Assembly: GCA_030407005.1 (NCBI GenBank) | Contig: JAUDYN010000002.1 | Coordinates: 2,604,001 to 2,668,000 of the forward strand | DNA length: 64,000 bases | Direction: 5' to 3' | Origin: Desarmillaria ectypa | Taxonomy: Eukaryota > Basidiomycota > Agaricomycetes > Agaricales > Physalacriaceae | Made by a program: the position numbers and the translations under genes | Shown: positions 37,302-50,340 of the stretch, piece after piece | How the letters are laid out: every line of letters begins with the position of its first letter | How positions within the stretch are numbered: the first letter of the stretch is position 1 | Notes under the pieces: model-generated | Told to the model about the DNA's origin: nothing | The model's database searches: none | Seen by the model: only the letters and a program-made list of their open reading frames with translations

Positions 37302-39792
37302 ATGTCGCGTTCGACGAATTACTCGAGGCTGCAAGTACCATCGCAATCCAGGTCGCGTCCTAGGTCGTTGAGGACAACCACAACATCAATGCTGACAGAT
37401 CCACAAGGGCTGGTATCTGAAGGGGCTGTCAGCGAGCGGGATGCTGAACTGCTACACGAATTCGTCCACCCTCATCACCATGAAGCTGAGGAGACACTTA
37501 TTGGGGGACCATCCGACGACGCAGACCTCGATCAAGAGCTCAATGCAAGGGCTCTCTTGCCATGGTGGAAAAGACCCTCGTCCATCTGGTACGTGCTTTG
37601 TTTCGGCCTTTACAAGTCCATCAGTCTTATCTATATCTTGCAAGGCTCTTAGTGATGATGCCGTTCTCCAGCATCGCTTGGTCCTGCACGATTGCTCCTA
37701 AGGTTGAGATCTACACCCAGCTCGCATGCGCCGTACGTAGCCCCGATGTATACTACGATCAGTTGACGGGACTCGTCTTCACCAATACCACAATGGAGGC
37801 CACCCTCGATGTCAGGCAAGACCGCTCCGTTACTGTATTCTTCCGCGACATGCTAGAAACCCCGAAGAATGCTAACAGTAATGGATGCGCTTCGGACCCA
37901 GTCGTACAGGCAACTGTTGCAAAGCTTGCAGCGGGTATGTCCCATCTAACGATGTATCGACCGATCCTCAAGCCTTCATAGCCATGACTGCAACTATGGG
38001 CGTGCTGGGATGCTTGACCTCAGCGGCATGGGGCTCTGTGAGTGTTCTCGCGAAAATCATCACGAAAATCCACCTCTTCTAATACGCGTACAGTACTCGG
38101 ATCGCCACGGCCGTACGGCCGTCCTCGGTATCTCAGTCATCGGCATCCTTAGCACGGACTTCAACTTTCTTGTCGTTAATTCCTACTATGAGCGACTCCC
38201 CGGAGGGTACTGGTTCCTCCTTCTTGGACCAATAATTGAGGGGTGCTTGGGAGGTACTGTTGTTGCCCTTACCGTTGTCAATCTTGGCTCTGACCATGGT
38301 CAGGATTATCCACGGCCATCGCGACCATGCACGCTTATATAGCGGACACCTCTAACTCAGCCACACGGTCAATAGCATCCCCCTTGGCATCTTTTCTTCC
38401 CGCTCAATGTCCCATAGATCTCGCGTCTTTTCTCTAAGTCTTGGACTTGTGTTCTCCGGATTCGCACTTGGTCCCACTCTTGGCAGTCTTTTGATCCGCG
38501 CTACCGGACAAACTATCTCGGTGTTTTATGTTGCTACATTTCTTCATCTTTGCTATGCTCTTTTGATATGGCTTATCGTTCCCGAGTCTCTTACGCAGGC
38601 GCAGAGACGTAAATCTACGATCAAACACCACCAGTCCGATCCGCGAACGGGCGTACTTAAGCGCCTCTTTGGATTCTTGGGTCCCCTGAGTGTCTTCCTG
38701 CCGGAAATGAATAGCACGGACAGACATCCTCTGAAGCGTCTGAAACGTGACTGGAATCTAACACTCATTGCTGTCGCTTACGGACTCACGCTCTCATTGA
38801 TGGTGGGCCTTGTGGTTACCATTGATAACGACTGATGCCGAGTCGCGTAGGGATCCTACACGTACAAGTTTCAATACGCTGCCGCCTCATTTGACTGGAC
38901 ATCAGAGACTGCGAGTGAATTCCTTGTAATTCGCTTTACGTTCTAACATGGCAATTAATCAGATCGGATATTGGCTCAGTTTAGTCGGTGCTGCGCGAGC
39001 TTTCTTCCTGACTCTGATACTTCCTCGTAAGCTGATTCGAGTTGTATCTTTTGCGCCGAAATCCCCATCTCATCATATGTACAGTTGCGATCAAGTTGTG
39101 CAAACCGAAACCTAAAGATGTTTCTATTGGAGAGAGAGAGCCGTTCATACCTTCAGAAAGCAACGACCCCAGGTCTTCTCACTCTGATTCGGATCGTTCA
39201 TCAAGCTTCCATATGGAACGCCACTCGTCTCGCTTTGACTTGGGACTTGCTCGTGTATCGCTGTTCATCGACATCGTATCTTACGTATTACTTGGATCTA
39301 CCACCAATCCTTTGATTTTCACACTCTCAAGTATGCTCGGGTCAATGGGCACCGGATTTTCCCCTGCTGTCCAAAGTGTTGCATTGGAACTCTATACACA
39401 GAGAGGAGGCACTGAATCAGGGAGATTGTTCGGCGCTTTGAGTGCCATTCAGGCCCTCAGGTTCGTTCCTTCCTAAGTCATAAGGATAACTACTTCTAAC
39501 TGATTACGGCAGCTCCCAGATAATAGGCCCCTCGCTATATGCGTTTGTATACATTAAAACTGTCGCGACGTTTCCGAGGGCGATATTCTTTGTTGGCGCC
39601 GCGTCGGTGTGCGTGTCCTTGGCCTGCTTGGCGCTCATTCGTTTGGCTGATCCAGAAAAACATCCCCATATGTTGGATACGGAAGAAGTTGCTATGGATG
39701 GGAGTGTTCGGCGGGATGACACCCTTGTTGACACCGATGAAGCGGTCAGCGACCTGCGTGGAAGGACAGGGTCCTCCTCATCTGGGAGGTGA
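37302..39792 (+). CDS. major facilitator superfamily transporter (DHA1-like)
   Basis: Twelve-helix secondary transporter, substrate unknown. Start MSRSTNYSRLQVPSQSRSRP; a long Arg/Ser and His/Glu-rich cytosolic N-terminus precedes the first helix. Spliced landmarks: WLLVMMPFSSIAWSCTIAPK, VEIYTQLACAV, GVLGCLTSAAWGSYSDRHGR (motif A, GxxSDRxGR), FLLLGPIIEGCLGG, HAYIADTSNSATR, FSLSLGLVFSGFALGPTLGS, LTLIAVAYGLTLSLMV, FQYAAASFDW, IGYWLSLVGAARAFFLTLIL, LFIDIVSYVLLG and VALELYTQRGGTESGRLFGA. The C-terminal cytosolic tail is acidic then Ser/Arg-rich (LRGRTGSSSSGR). The central loop holds phosphorylatable Ser-rich sequence. The intron at 38911-38962 starts GCGAGT, a GC donor; a GT-donor alternative would leave only a 37-nt intron. 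Otherwise intact. Confidence 0.88.
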
Positions 39793-40778
39793 ACGGGCGA
39801 GGGTATAATAATAGAGAAAACTGAGGCCCAGTATTGTATTCCTGATTGTTCTAGTGTTACGCTTATGTTTTTCTGTTTCTATCATAGGATCGTGTATTTT
39901 TGGTTTCAGAAACACGCTAAACCATTCTCTCTTATCAAGATTCTTCTCGCTTAATAGGTATGCATGGTGGTGGACCGCTGGGGTCGCATAATGCCGTGTA
40001 CGACCGGACGGAAGATATCGCTGACAAACGCTATCTGTGCCGGACTCGTGGCTAGGTCAGGACACGTTCATATGCCTGTGGCGCCCGCGGTCGAGCACAC
40101 CCTCGTCCGGTTCAAGGCCGTCTGCGCTTTGCACTAGCCTTAGCTCGAGCCTTGCAGTGCATATGGCATAGTAGCGACATGCTGATTACCAGATTCGTTG
40201 TTGCTATTTTTACATTACGGGGAGCCGTCATTCTTAGCATTCGATGTCGCTGCCGTCGCGGGTTAATTTTGTGCAGAATCCACAGGGGAGATACGAGCGA
40301 CCAAATGAAGGCAAATGAGCAAGGACTATCTCAGAGGGGGGGGGGGGGGGACACGAGTTTCATAGATACAGGCCCGGAAGCGAAAGGATAAAGGCGAACG
40401 AAGCTCCAGAACGAACGAGATTACGAAACTTGCAAATAAAGATTTGTGGGGTATCTCACGTGATTATCTAATATGATGCCAGCCGGAGGATCGACCCCTT
40501 TTTGACAGTGACGTTGAACGCTGAAGCGCTGGGCCTTTTTTTTTTCTCATTCCTTTATAGTATCCTTCCCAGGTTTCGTATCCCTTCCCTTCCCTATCAG
40601 CGGGCCTAACTATACCCGGACGCTGCTCCCATTCCAGTCACCGTGATACCGTCACCGTGTTCTTCCATTCAATCGGAATATTCAATAGTGAGTTTGATAC
40701 ACATGTCTTCCCGTTCCTGAGCTCGTCGATATAAAGACCGTTGTCGCAGGCGTCTCTTCATCCTCACCCTTCCTTACC
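39793..40778. other. intergenic, includes G15 tract
   Basis: No supported gene. A run of 15 consecutive G occupies 40336-40350. The right part (40535-40778) is pyrimidine-rich and looks like the promoter and 5' UTR of the carbonic anhydrase gene. Confidence 0.5.
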
Positions 40779-41627
40779 ATGTCTGAACATGCCATCATCG
40801 CAAGATTATTCGCATCCAATGCTCAATGGGCTGCTGACGTTGACCAAGCTGAGCCAGAGTTCTTTACAGAGCTAGCTCAAGGCCAAAGCCCCCCAGTATG
40901 TTTCCAGCGTCGGCCACAGAATATGTTACTCATTCTATCTCTCTCGCAGATTTTGTGGATAGGTTGTGCAGATTCCCGCGTCCCCGAGTCTGTAATCACT
41001 GGCTCGCGTCCAGGGACGATATTCGTCCTTAGAAATATCGCCAAGTGCGTGTCACCCGTCATATCCAATTTTCTTGGCTCATTTGTCGTCTAGCCAATTC
41101 CATCTCGATGATGACAGCGCTCTGTCCGCGTTGGCCTATGCCGTTGATCATCTCGGCGTCGAACACGGTGCTTCCTCTCTTTCTCTGTCGTGATAGCATT
41201 ATCCCAACCGATGCGTTTGTTCCTCTCCCACCCATCTGGGAACACAGTTGTCGTTGTCGGTCATTCGGAATGTGGAGGAGCGTCGGCGTGCTTCAGCGCA
41301 GCGCCGTCGTACACGTCAGGTGAACCCTGTGCCACGGTAGCAGGGCTGTCGCCTGAGGAAGCCATCAATAAGTGGTTATATCCGGTCACAGCCTTGGCTG
41401 CATCGCTCCACCTGTCTTCTGCGCCGAAAGAAGAGGCGCTTCCAATACTCATTGAAGAAAATGTCAGGATGCAGGTAGACAACCTGTCGCAGGCATCGAC
41501 TATCATAAATGCTTGGAAGAACAAAAGTGGGAAAGGGAAAGATGTGTACATTCACGGCTGGGTGTTTGATCTTGCCAGTGGACGGCTGAAGGATTTAAGG
41601 GTATCGCGGGGCCCGCCGTCCAAGTAG
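40779..41627 (+). CDS. beta-class carbonic anhydrase
   Basis: Zinc enzyme interconverting CO2 and bicarbonate; in fungi it feeds carboxylation and CO2 sensing. Start MSEHAIIARLFASNAQWAAD. Four exons: the first ends AQGQSPP; the second has ILWIGCADSRVPESVITGS with the zinc Cys and the Asp-Arg dyad (CADSR), then GTIFVLRNIAN. The third has QFHLDDDSALSALAYAVDHL. The fourth has VVVVGHSECGG with the zinc His and second zinc Cys (HxxC), then INKWLYPVTALAASLHLS, the C-terminal helices, and VYIHGWVFDLASGRLKDL. The usual zinc ligands and dyad are present. No targeting peptide is obvious, so probably cytosolic. Intact. Confidence 0.92.
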
Positions 41628-41831
41628 ATCTTAGAATGCCTATAGACTGAGAAAATCGTTGAAGATTAGATTTTTGTTTCGTATACCAACGCACCTGCTT
41701 TCACCGAATAGCAATAATTTGTAGTACATACATACTCTTGGTGATCGAAGAGGTCGATCCGATCATGATGGTTTTCGGAGTCGCCATTCGGAAGCTATGC
41801 CCGTTTGTCAGCTCAGCGGATTGCTACCGTC

Positions 41832-43305
41832 ATGCACCCAACCGACCTGCCTGACGACGGCGTGCTCGTCCAAATCGCGTCCTACAATACCAACCTTCAA
41901 GGTAATCTAGGCCTTCCTCAGGACCTCGTCGACTGGCTCTCGCCTACCTTGCAAGTATCGACCTTTCTCTCTCCTTCGCCCCGAGCACCGGACATCATTG
42001 CGGTTGGCTTCCAGGAGCTTCTGCCACTGCATCTTGGGCGTATGTTTACACCGCAAGTTACGACAAGTGCACAGTTGACTTCATTCTGTAGTCTCCGGCT
42101 TCTCAAGGTCAGTTATCGACGACCGCAATGCCCACATTCTCTCCCAGCTCGAGGCGCACACTCCCAATAAGGAACGATATGCGCTCATCGCAAAGGTCGT
42201 CAACGTTGGCGTAGCCCTGCTCGTTTATGGAAGGGACGACGGAATCGCAAAGACAGTCTGTGATGTACAGACCAGTTGGATAGGTTGCGGTCCGTTGTAC
42301 ATGGGCAACAAGGGCGCAGTTGGCGTCCGTTTTCGCGCTCCAGGAGAGAACGGAAGCGTCGGTGAGGTGTACACGTGAGTTGCCTGCTTCTTGCCGCATT
42401 CAGCTACTTCATTGTTTATCAGGTTCGTCTGTGCCCATCTCACGGCCCATGCAGAACGGCTGGCAGAGCGCATTGACGACTACAACCAGATCATCAGCAC
42501 CCTTCTCTTTCCCTCGCCATCGTCCCCTTCGACGATCTACTCGACTTCTCACTTGTTCTTTCTTGGGGACCTCAACTTTCGCCTTTCAATACCACCCTCT
42601 CATCCCCTGTATGCGTTCTATACAGAATCAGACGTTGCAGCCGTCTTAGCAGCCCAGGATACACGGGAAACCCTGAAAGAATTCGACCAGCTTCTGACCG
42701 AGCGACGGAAAGGAACAATCTTTGTTGGTCTTCGAGAGGGGCCGTTTTGGAAGTTCAAGTGCAGCTATAAGTATGATGTTGGCCAAGTAGACAAATATAG
42801 GTGGGTTCCTTTATCATTCAAAAGGAACGCTGATTTCATTTTATCAGCGAGAAACGGGTACCTGCATGGACAGACAGAATTCTGTATACCACGTACGCTG
42901 ACTGGCCAGATACCCCCGATAATTCCAGCATCACAAACTTGCTTTATACTTCCGTCCCCGGATACACAACCTCTGATCACGTAGGTCTTATCCTGATTCC
43001 TTCTTTTATCTCTGACTCTGTCCCAGAAGCCCGTTGTATCGCTACTGTTCATCCCTCCCCGTGCGCCAGTGACGTCGCCTACGCCACCAGTCCTTCTTCT
43101 CCCTGACCACTACTCTCCGACCCCGGATCCCTTTGCGACGTATAAACGCTATACAGGCCGTGTTTTCGACAGAATCATCGGCATCATCTGGTGGATCTTT
43201 ACCCTGTTCGGTGCAGGCTCCGCGATTGTGGGCATTTTCAACTTTTTCCTTGGTATCGGGGCGTGGAGTTGGTGGCGTTCGACGCCCTCGAATAATTCTG
43301 TGTAA
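41832..43305 (+). CDS. inositol polyphosphate 5-phosphatase with C-terminal membrane anchor
   Basis: Endonuclease/exonuclease/phosphatase-fold enzyme removing the 5-phosphate from phosphoinositides or inositol phosphates. The first ATG in frame is 41832 (MHPTDLPDDGVLVQIASYN). Catalytic motifs: YNTNLQG near the N-terminus, VGFQELLPLHLG (Mg-binding Glu), GNKGAVGVRF, FVCAHLTAHAE, FFLGDLNFRLS, RVPAWTDRILYTTYADWPD and TTSDHKPVVSLLF, which are the WTDRIL and SDHKPV signatures. The C-terminus has a hydrophobic segment (IIGIIWWIFTLFGAGSAIVG and IFNFFLGIG) that predicts membrane attachment, then SWWRSTPSNNSV. Five short introns, GT-AG. Intact. Confidence 0.9.
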
Positions 43306-46300
43306 TCTTGGTTTTTGTGGACTATTTATGTCTGGGTAATCTATGTGAGGTTCTGGGTAAGAGTGCCTGTTCGGTCGTCGCCTTTCCCTGCTCGTGTCTT
43401 CGTTTCCAGTGACTGTATCGTGTACCTGCCCGTATATGATAATCTAGGCAAATAGCTATGTGCTGCCCGGCTCCTGCTGGGTAGCACAGAACAAACTGGC
43501 TCTGTATACTTTGCAGAGTACTTAGTAGGCGGCTGTCGGTTCTATGCTGTCACTATTTGTTTTCATGTTAGCATTCAGATTGATTGATTGCTTCAGTACG
43601 ACATCGTGGCTTCGCATACACCCTTCAAGATACAACTGATACGTATAGTGTGCGGAGTCTCGATTACCGCCGATGTCTCCCAACCACGGCTTCCTATAAC
43701 GAATATCGGCCCAACCCAGGTCATCGTCAAAATCACGCTCCACATATAAGAAAAGGGATGGTTGGAAGAGCTTTGTTATAAAACGATCCCGAGTTGCTAC
43801 AGCGCGCACGACTTTATTCTCCTGGCAATCATATTTACCAAAATCCCTTATAGAGCTGCCCGAATTGAAAATCACAACCCGTTCATATCTGCCACATCCA
43901 GTACGACTACGAAGTCTGCTCGGGCCATGATGGGCCACCAGTACCACGACGTAATTCGTGGTGCGCCTACTGGAGACTTGTCAGTAGGGTGGTACCTGGT
44001 ACATGCACCTCATTATTCCGCCCATCATTTACGATAGGAACATTGGTTTCCACACATAACTACCGCCACTGCTAACAACAGATATGTCGCTCTTTGTTCA
44101 TTTCCCAACCTCCTTTTCACTCTGTGCTTCAAGTTTGTTGTCGCCTTTCAACTGGCCGCTCGCTTTCTTTCGACGTCATTTCTGCATGTAGTACAAGTCC
44201 CCTGTCCTTGACAAGCGAGACATTATTTGGCTGTGAGGACATTAACGTACCCTTGGGATCGCTAGTGATGTTGCTCAAGTAGCTGAATACACATATAACG
44301 CCTGATAACTTCTTCTATACACTCGAACTAGTTTCTGATCTTGCCTTATATACGAGCGCCTCCGCGCCTCTACGGCTGATAGAAAAGACCGTAAGCATGT
44401 GACGATTATTGGCATCAATATCAAGGCCTTCCTTTCTTGACTTCCTTGACATTGAACTGGCGGATTGAAGAAAATAGTGTGTACAATTATTCTAATCTTG
44501 TTCATGTCCTTATCCCAACAAAGCATGTCGCGACTTTCACACCTTCGTAGGGCCGAGCGTGGATAGATGTATACTAAGACCAGTAAGGCTGGTACATATA
44601 GTCACTCTAATTGTATATCGATCATCCCTAAAACTATGACCAGGTCGACGCAAGTCCCGGACCGCTCGGTATAACCTTATCAAGGTAAATATGTCGAGAT
44701 ACGTACAAATGAACACCGACTAACATGCTACTGCAGCCAGTCTGGTCTAAGAAAGTCATGGCCGCCCTCGCTCTCTCTGCCACTGAACATGTGGTTAGAT
44801 GTTCTCTGCTTGAGGCAGAGTGCTAATGGGACAAGGGTGGATATGCGTATGGAGGAATGGAAGCTGGATGTGCCTACTATCGGATAGGTGTATTCGGGCT
44901 CTAAGCAGATTGTGGTGTGTTACTTCAGTGGGCCGGGGCGGCCACTAGATTTCGAGAAAGCCTGCGACATGGGCAGTAATCGATGTTAGACGTGCTTTAG
45001 ACATTACAGGAGATCAGCCGACATTACAACTTAGGCGGAATACCGACCAACTACTCTGAGAATCTGGAGGATATCAAGGAAATGCCTTGCAAACAAATGA
45101 CATCGTTGGAAAACATCAGGTATGCCCATAAAGCATGCTGGTGCAATGCAGAATCGGGTGTTGACCAATGCTATCGACATAGTTGTTGGGTTGGCATATC
45201 TATTGTACTCGAATAATGTACCGGCATACGATGAGATTCAGTCTGTTGAAGACACTTGGACTGCACTGAAGCCTGGGGACGGAAACTAAAGATGGAGACC
45301 GTCGTGGAATCAAGTCATGAATGACGCACTTCCATCGACCAACGGAAATCGGTGTTGTGAGGACGTTCAGTGGGATGATGGAAAGGAGGCCTACCGGTGC
45401 TCTCAGGTTGCATGGTGCATCGAAAAGGGTGTGGTACGAAGGTTAGCCATGGGAGATCCACAAGGGCGGCTGCGGTCAGGAGAGTTGGAAGTCAAAGACG
45501 CCGACATGACACCCCATATATTCAAAATAGTGGCCACCTATCAACACCCAAACTTGATGATTCATACACGTTTTAGGTACCAAAAGATTTCAGATGTATT
45601 GGATAATCGGAAAGAGATTACCAGACGACAGGTTTGAGAAGATTTCAGTCTTCACAGTGACCAACAAGAGGGGGAGACAGCGGCTCAAAAATTTTGGTGA
45701 TACCAGGGAGTTAGTTTAGTATCTTGCCTGAAGCGACTACGAACATGTATCATATGTTTCACCTCTTTAAATTCTGTTGAAATTTTTCAGGGTCGGTACA
45801 TCTTCGGGAGACATTGAGGTTACGCACGTATACACCTTTAAGCCCACAAAGAATCAGGCAAATAGTGCCTCGGAAAGCTTCGGTCTTCACGCGGTAATTG
45901 AGAAAGAACAGTCGCAAGGAAACGACCCTAATAGGCTCCGGTTTCGGTTTTGTGGCATACTCCCAGCGATTGATGTAATGACCAACTACTGTGGTTCGCA
46001 CTGTCAAGGATCTCGATTGTCATAAGAAAATTACGCGTTGGCAAGTTGCTACATTGGTCTTGTTAAAATGGTACGAGTAGTCCAAGAAAATAAACTCACA
46101 CGTGACATTAAACGTTGATCATCTATAACCGGTCCTGCGCATTGGCCTTGAACGACTTGACGATGTGACATTTGACAGTGAATGGTCACAATAAAGCAGA
46201 TAGCTTCGGAGGTCCAGCTTTGGCTGAAAGTGAAAGTAGTCCAAGCAACTGAGTACCGGTGAATAAAGGTTCTTATCGAATAAATGAGTACTCACCTTTT

Positions 46301-47519
46301 GTTTCTGGATGTATCGCTGAACGTGGCTCCGGCAAAGTTACAAGTACCTGGGGACTAACGCAAACAATAGCCAGGTCAGGGAAGATGGTAAATGCGTGAA
46401 CCATCAACACAGAGAAATTGGTGTTTAGGTCGTGGTCGCTGCCCTCTTATGCTGCGGGTAAGGTCCCTGTCTTGCCGTGATGAATCCTCACCTCTACGGC
46501 AGGGCTCCTGCGACACGTTTCCCTGACACTACAGAGTTCATTGATATCTTCCAGGTATGCACAGCTCCCCAGGTTCTAGGAGAAAGTTAGCATGTGGATA
46601 TGCGCCCTATAGCAGAGCGTACCTTAGCAATCCGTAGCGAAACTCGAGTCGGTGGCCTAATGACGCATCATCTTGATGGTTGGGGGCAGAACGGATAAGT
46701 TGCGATCATTCTAAATGGCCTAGCACCTATGGCTGAATAAAACCGTGAGGTCAAGTCTCCGTGAAATCGAGTTCTATGTGATACGTACTTACGGAGGAAA
46801 GAATGCTACCAGCGTCGACGGCAGCATCCGGGATAAATGGATAGATTTGAAAGGTTCGGGGCCGCTTCTGCTGACGGGAGATTGTAAGAGTTGCTTCACG
46901 TAGAACGATTCAAGGAGATATCCACACGAGTAATACCGGAGGTAACACAACTTTCGTAGTCTCCAGGAGGATCAAAGGATAATGGCATACGAAGGTAAGC
47001 CATCACCATGATGAAGGATTGCAAGCATTCCATCCAAAAGATGGGCTTTTCAGGGAGCAAGTGGAGCGTTGAGGCAGAACCGATTATGCGACATAAAAGC
47101 GATCCGGTAGTTCAATAGATGATGGTCATCGACAATCGATAAAGGTTAGGAAGCTACCAAGGCAGAAATATCAGTTGGAGCTCTATTGGAACTGGCACGC
47201 TTCCGGGCGACTTGCCGTAATCATTACTGAACCATATGAGACAGTTACAGGGGAATGTCCAATCACAGTATCTTTGGACGGACCGTTAAAATAGGGCATT
47301 GCCCGGTCTGCATTCTGCTTGACCAGCACCAAGGTAGGTCAGGTTCAGCTTTTCGCTTTCGTAACGACAGACGTCTTCCCAGAAATACTAAGGAATACTT
47401 TAGGTCCTTGTTTAGACCCCCGTTTCGGACGAGAAATAGTGTTAAGCTTTCAACTGAAAAACTAGGCAAGTCCTTGATGAATATCGGACGGGTTTCACGA
47501 GAAAGTTCTTGCTCCACTC
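43306..47519. other. gene-poor interval, no supported gene
   Basis: 4.2 kb without a gene I can support. The longest frame on minus (43522-43947, 141 aa, reading RYERVVIFNSGS and LFQPSLFLYVERDFDDDLGW) has no recognised domain. A plus frame at 45317-45637 is likewise anonymous. At 47501-47532 lies one copy of a 32-bp motif that recurs at 47964 and 15548. Confidence 0.5.
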
Positions 47520-49677
47520 GGCAGAAAATTGGAGGCGAATATAGGGGTTTCCTTCACAGAGCACCAGGATCAGGCAAGCATAGATAGGGAGGAAGTAGAC
47601 TCTGATCCAGAGGTCGTTTGGATGCAGAAGAATGGGTACACACGATCCTCAGAGAGCCTCCAAGTTCATCTTTGGCACGGAGGAGAGCCAAATTCGAATA
47701 TACAACCAAATAACACTTTCGGGACGACGGACGTCGAATCTGAGATTCCTAGGGAGGAATTTGAACTTGACTTGAACCCCGGATTTGTGCTGAAAATTGA
47801 CAAAAGGTCTTTCACTTGGAAAATACGAGATAAGTCAGGAATCGAAAGAAAGAGCTTGATACATACTGGGTGTTGGATTTCAAGGCGTGAAAGGAGCTAG
47901 AGGATTTGCAATTTAGTGATAAACGAAAAGTGAGGTCATTGAGAGACTTTGAGCGATTCTTGAGGAAAGTTCCTGCTCCGCTCGGCACAATAATTGGATC
48001 TGGCACTGTGCAAGAGCTCCGCTGGGTCTAATATCGTCGGATAAACAACAAGGCAATCCGGGTCGTCCAAAAGAACTTAAAGTTTAAACCGCGACGAATT
48101 GGGAATGAGCATTTTGCACGGTGGCAGTTCGAAAAGCGACAGTGGCGATTTTTGCGATAGAAACTGCACCGGTAGACTGAGAACTATGGCCATTAGTAAG
48201 AGAATATTCATTAGAAAGGATAGACAAGCGATGAGAGGAGTCAGGAGGAGTCGAGCGGCAAAAAATGCGAATGGTAGTTCCGAGGGTTTTTGATTTGTAA
48301 CCCTATTTCTGCAATCGCAACCACCACCACCCACCATCGTCGACACCGCCAACACATCGTCAGCGTCATCGCTCGCAGTGGAGACATCTCGTTCAGTTTA
48401 TAGCCAGACAGATGAATTTCTCTCGCCAACATGGTTCACTTTGTCGATTTTGACGGTGGATTGCTTTTGCGCACCGCACCTCTTGAGGGCTCTTGAGGGA
48501 GACAGTTGTATCCAAGTTTCCAATGCTGTTCTTGGGCAATACTGGCGACGTACAAGACTATGAGAGGCTGAAATGGTGGGAGCAGTTGACGACAACAGCA
48601 CTCAGACGCAACCTCACGGTTCAATAATCAAGATAATTGGCCAGTAAATCTTTGGAACGAAGGGGGTGTTCATTTTGACGCTTTCAGCGAGCAATAGGGA
48701 TAGCTAGCAAGATGAACGACCCCAGGAGCATGGAGGATGAGGAGGCGACGCTCTTAAAGCTGGATTCTCAGAAGAAATGGGTACGGCCAGAAGGTGCGTT
48801 GCTGCATTCTTGATTTGCTTCTTGAAAGGTAATCTTGTGTCTTGTAATCCAGACGAATACCGTGGCGTTGAGTCCTTTGAGGTCCGTGCGTGCCTACTTG
48901 GTGGGCTGGCAGGTCATTATTCTTGATGAATTTTTGCAGAAGGCGAGCATTGTCTTGATAATTCACTCCAGTATGGGGCACCTGAACGATGCTGTTCATT
49001 TCAGTGGTGGTAGTACATCACTGATACAGGATAACGCGACATACACACGGTCCCGAGCCTTTTATTGGCGTGACACGAAAATGACTCATTCCGTCACATC
49101 ACACACGCGCGTCCGCGTTAATGCCCCGAGCTGCAGGCACTGGGATCTTGGACAAAAATTTTATAATGTCAGAGGCTACGAAGTCTTTAACGGGGAGAGT
49201 CTCACATTCTGCTCGAGGATATCACTGTGTATTTGGGGCAAGATCGAAGAACATGAACATGCCCTGGACCGACGACAGCTTCTGCGTTTTGGATCATTGA
49301 CAACCGTATATGTTTCTTCAAGATATGGCGGAATAGACCGAAAATCATCTGGGCATTGTGTACCCGACGTCTTAGTCTACAAGCCTGTCTTCGTTGTTCG
49401 GCCTCGAGGCTGTCAGGGCGCTCTGCGACGCGCTAGCTACAAATTGAATCCAATTTTCCGGATCAAAAACCTTTCATCGGTGGGAACGCTCCGAACAGCG
49501 TCTACTGGTATCGAATGGATACCTCCGTATTGTGTCGATCAGTGTCCAAAAGAACATTCTTTGACGAGGGCCCTCACGACTGATTTGTGGTCCGGCCTCA
49601 CAAAAAGGATAATGGCAGAGTCATTTTCGGCTCCTCCCCAATACCTTTTTATGAAGCCAGAAAGCTAAAATTTTCAA

Positions 49678-49686
49678 TATATAAAA
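49678..49686 (+). promoter_or_regulatory. TATA box of tail-anchored gene, copy 2
   Basis: TATATAAAA, 46 bp upstream of the ATG at 49733 and at the same relative position as TATTTAA in copy 1. Confidence 0.5.
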
Positions 49687-49732
49687 TCTAGTGACATTTC
49701 AGTTTTTTCTGCACTGTTTTCTCATCCTCAAA

Positions 49733-50328
49733 ATGCCTTGCTATCGCTCCTGCAAGAAAATTGTCCCTCATTATATGCCTGCCTATGATGAAACCCGTCA
49801 AAATTTATCTTCCTCTGTTCATTTACTGGTCTGCGACATATCGTATGCCGCACGCCACCAGCCATATTACCATTCTCGCAGGTTCATGGTACAGTGTGCT
49901 TTGGCTTTCTTTGGGTCGTAGCTTCCTAATCCCTTTCAGTTTGAACCAGGAACTATAGACCCACCAGTACCACGGACACCTGTAATCATCCCGCAGGACG
50001 TCATAGTAAGTCAGTTGCAATCTCTCGTTGGAGTTTACCCTGATTGTCTTAGGCTACAACTTCTTTTCACTATGATCTTGATGATGAATTTGAGCTCGAA
50101 GAAGAGGAGGAGGAGGAGGCAGAGGTATCCGAAGAAGAGAATGACTCAGACGGCGGCGGGGAAGAGGACGAAAATGAAGATGAAAAAGCGGTAGAAGTAA
50201 TCCCTGCTGCTCTGCTTGTGAGTGCGGCAGCCTCTTCTTTGTACTTAATCCTCATCAATATATCCTAGGCATACTATGCCATCCCCGCATTGCTGGCCTT
50301 TCTTGTGTGGATATTCTACTTCGCCTGA
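49733..50328 (+). CDS. small acidic tail-anchored membrane protein, paralogue 2 (unknown family)
   Basis: Four phase-0 exons: 49733-49888, 49940-50005, 50053-50217 and 50269-50328, giving 148 aa. Begins MPCYRSCKKIVPHYMPAYDE, sharing MPCYRSCKK.VP, the YDE and the SYAARH/AYAARH positions with the copy at 17320. Exon 2 is Pro-rich (PGTIDPPVPRTPVIIPQDVI); exon 3 opens TSFHYDLDDEFELEEEEEEE and continues acidic, including DGGGEEDENEDEK. The hydrophobic tail ALLAYYAIPALLAFLVWIFY ends FYFA, against SYFA in paralogue 1. The membrane segment is split by the last intron in both genes. No signal peptide. The frame, phases and splice sites are preserved although the sequence has diverged well beyond the neighbouring non-coding core, which suggests that both genes are or were recently functional (inference). 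Confidence 0.72.
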
Positions 50329-50340
50329 AGAATTCCTCCT

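Larger units (their letters stand above)
47520..50340 (+). repeat. segmental duplication, copy 2
   Basis: Co-linear with 15125-17950. Copy 2 is the better preserved version at its left end: 47529-47900 is open for 123 aa (EEVDSDPEVVWMQKNGY, EIPREEFELDLNPGFVLKID), and a second frame at 47900-48030 reads LEDLQFSDKRKVRSLRDFER. The corresponding copy 1 sequence has in-frame stops. The 48690-49100 core is the most similar part. The right end carries the paralogous tail-anchored protein gene. Whether the left part was once a separate gene is not clear, and I recognise no domain in it. Confidence 0.8.

Noticed and set aside
43522..43947. 141-residue minus-strand frame downstream of the 5-phosphatase
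   Set aside because: No domain, signal or splice partner recognised. Could be real but cannot be supported from the sequence alone.
45317..45637. 106-residue plus-strand frame in the 43-47 kb gap
   Set aside because: No recognisable family and no flanking exons; composition does not stand out from the surrounding non-coding DNA.
48835..49668. 277-residue open frame inside copy 2 of the duplicated segment
   Set aside because: The homologous copy 1 sequence has a stop soon after the highly similar core and further indels, the amino-acid pattern shows no domain, and it overlaps the conserved region upstream of the tail-anchored gene. Best treated as non-coding.
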